Assembly (NCBI GenBank): GCA_016791475.1
Contig: JAEUWI010000009.1
Coordinates: 62,001-126,000 of the forward strand
Direction: 5' to 3'
DNA: 64,000 nt
Source of the DNA: Candidatus Hydrogenedentota bacterium
Lineage (GTDB): Bacteria; Hydrogenedentota; Hydrogenedentia; Hydrogenedentales; JAEUWI01
Every line of letters starts with the position of its first letter. Positions within the stretch are counted from its first letter, which is position 1. Under the pieces are notes generated by a model that saw nothing but the letters and a program-made list of their open reading frames with translations, made no database searches and was not told the DNA's origin. Positions 62,903 to 64,000 of the stretch are shown in pieces. A program made the position numbers and the translations under genes.

Positions 62903-63913
62903 ATGGATTCCTATCGTCTTATGAAGCCTCTGGGCCCCGCCCTGGCGGCCCTGCTCGCCATGGGCGCGCCCCTGGCCGCTCATGCGGATTTTGAGGTTAC
63001 AGGGTATAACACCTTTGTCGACGCATCGACTTCGGCGATCGACGGCATTGAGAATCGGGATCAGGATGCCCTGCAGGAAATTTCGAGTGATGTGGCGGAT
63101 GTATTCAACCCCTTTCTCGAGGTTAGCAGTGAATCTCCCGGCGGCGGTGTGAGTTCCACGCTCCTGACCGGCGGCATTTTCTCCGTCATCAATAGCGGCC
63201 TCCAATTGAACAGCCTGGCCACCCTCATCACTTCTTCCCAGTCTTGTGGAAACTGTGAAGGCACCACCAGTGTCGCAGTCGCCCAGGGCGTCGTCGAAAC
63301 GGAGATACTCTTTACCGTTTCCAACGGCGGAGAGACCTTTGAGTGGAGCGGAAGCCTCGACTCGACCCTCACAGCACCCGGAGAATTCACGGATGAAGTG
63401 AACGCATCTGTTTCCGCATCCCTGCGGGACGAAGGAACAGGTGATTTCCTTGGAAGCAGCCAATTGTTTTGCACACGCGAAGAAGGCACCTGCGAGAAGT
63501 CCGGTTCAATCTCGATTGAACTCCCGGATGGCGAGTATTCTTTTCGCGTTACTACCGGCGGGTCGACCCGCAATACGGGCGTAGCGTCACTTCCTGAACT
63601 GGAGTTGCTCGCGGAGTGGACACTGACCATTGGTACGCCGGTAATCGCTGAGGGTGAAGGCGAAGGCGAAGGGGAAGGTGAAGGTGAGGGTGAAGGTGAG
63701 GGTGAAGGCGAAGGCGAAGGGGAAGGTGAAGGCGAAGGTGAAGGCGAAGGTGAAGGTGAAGGTGAAGGCGAAGGCGAAGGTGAAGGCGAAGGATGCAATT
63801 TCTATATCGAGGGCACCATCAGCAAGGTAGGCACCAAGCTGGGCGACCTCTTCCTTTTGGGCGTGGCCATGATCACGCTGCTGGGGTGGTCGTCCCTTCG
63901 CCGCGACGCGTAG
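62903..63913 (+). CDS. Surface protein with Glu-Gly repeat and Cys/TM sorting tail
   Basis: The 336-residue protein starts at the ATG at 62903 with GGGAG upstream. A signal peptide ends near AAHA. The folded part (about residues 30-245) is beta-rich with Cys in SCGNCEG and CTREEGTC. From about residue 250, an uninterrupted Glu-Gly dipeptide repeat of more than 20 units is encoded by six-base units GARGGY at 63652-63791. The tail has CNFYIEG, a hydrophobic helix (LFLLGVAMITLLGWSSL) and RRDA. Repeat linker, Cys, helix and basic end resemble C-terminal anchoring signals. The repeat is prone to length change. A perfect hairpin follows the stop. Confidence 0.87.
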   Translation: MDSYRLMKPLGPALAALLAMGAPLAAHADFEVTGYNTFVDASTSAIDGIENRDQDALQEISSDVADVFNPFLEVSSESPGGGVSSTLLTGGIFSVINSGLQLNSLATLITSSQSCGNCEGTTSVAVAQGVVETEILFTVSNGGETFEWSGSLDSTLTAPGEFTDEVNASVSASLRDEGTGDFLGSSQLFCTREEGTCEKSGSISIELPDGEYSFRVTTGGSTRNTGVASLPELELLAEWTLTIGTPVIAEGEGEGEGEGEGEGEGEGEGEGEGEGEGEGEGEGEGEGEGEGEGEGEGCNFYIEGTISKVGTKLGDLFLLGVAMITLLGWSSLRRDA

Positions 63914-63964
63914 CCTGAATCGGCGAACTCCAGAGCGACGACTTCGCCGAAGGATAGACAATAG

Positions 63965-63998
63965 CGGGCGCGCCTTCTTGACCGAAAAGGCGCGCCCG
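63965..63998 (+). terminator. GC-rich hairpin after the surface protein gene
   Basis: A perfect 12-base stem (63965-63976 with 63987-63998) contains GGCGCGCC. The window ends before any T-run could be judged. Confidence 0.7.
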
Positions 63999-64000
63999 AT

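Noticed and set aside
63061-63798. Minus-strand frame rich in Ser-Pro repeats
   Set aside because: It is the antisense of the Glu-Gly repeat. The plus-strand gene has a signal peptide, ribosome site and anchor tail.

Overview
The window is GC-rich bacterial chromosome from a Gram-negative organism, with periplasmic adaptors, an RND pump, a TolC-like lipoprotein, lipoboxes and Tat signals. It carries secreted sulfatase, sialidase, FG-GAP and oxidoreductase genes. It also has three proteins with C-terminal sorting tails: one VPxPA-type, one PEP-CTERM-type, and one with a long Glu-Gly repeat followed by a Cys and a membrane helix. This mix suggests a Planctomycetes/Lentisphaerae/Hydrogenedentota-like lineage. 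Candidatus Hydrogenedentota is my best guess, but it is an inference only. No rRNA is present. One tRNA-Ser(CGA) is.

Layout. 0-6.6 kb: secreted glycosidase-like protein, an orphan phage-type terminase large subunit, alpha/beta-hydrolase lipoprotein, 3D-domain lipoprotein, a small helical protein that might be a terminase small subunit, and a sialidase. 7-14 kb: a Schlafen/AlbA_2 ATP-binding regulator, two Gfo/Idh/MocA oxidoreductases in an operon, a REP-associated transposase (RAYT) between inverted REP elements, ogt, and a Tat-exported phosphoesterase. 14-24 kb: serine hydrolase, RND pump with adaptor, sulfatase, an unknown protein and a three-domain calcineurin-like phosphoesterase. 24-31 kb: a prepilin-ankyrin fusion and a MacAB-type system (adaptor, ATPase, two paralogous permeases) divergent from a TolC-like lipoprotein. 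32-42 kb: a sorted surface protein, tRNA-Ser, an FG-GAP protein, a TetR-Rnk fusion with a stand-alone Rnk, a double GDPD, a protease-fold protein lacking catalytic residues, an RluD-like synthase and a CdiI-like orphan. 42-44 kb: an ABC exporter. 45-52 kb: an ImmA/IrrE plus PIN module inserted at the 3' end of hemB, then the haem operon (hemX/ccsA-like, hemA, hemCD fusion, hemB, read on the minus strand). 52-64 kb: a penicillin-acylase-family protein, a dienoyl-CoA-reductase-like SDR, a PEP-CTERM protein, a Nudix hydrolase, a zinc-ribbon membrane protein, a second RAYT inside an array of six long hairpins, an ACAD10/11-like acyl-CoA dehydrogenase/phosphotransferase pair, and the Glu-Gly-repeat surface protein.

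The items most worth following up are these. (1) The RAYT at 58.9 kb lies inside six large inverted repeats whose loops have exactly two sizes, 30 or 84 nt. (2) The first RAYT is bracketed by 51-bp inverted copies with compensatory stem changes. (3) A diverged, codon-conserved copy of the last 133 bp of hemB sits on the far side of a toxin-antitoxin-like module, which points to gene-end-replacing integration. (4) A TetR repressor is fused to a complete Rnk domain, next to a second rnk. (5) A type IV prepilin leader is fused to ankyrin repeats. (6) 9-bp minisatellites based on CCCATAAGA recur in several gene gaps.
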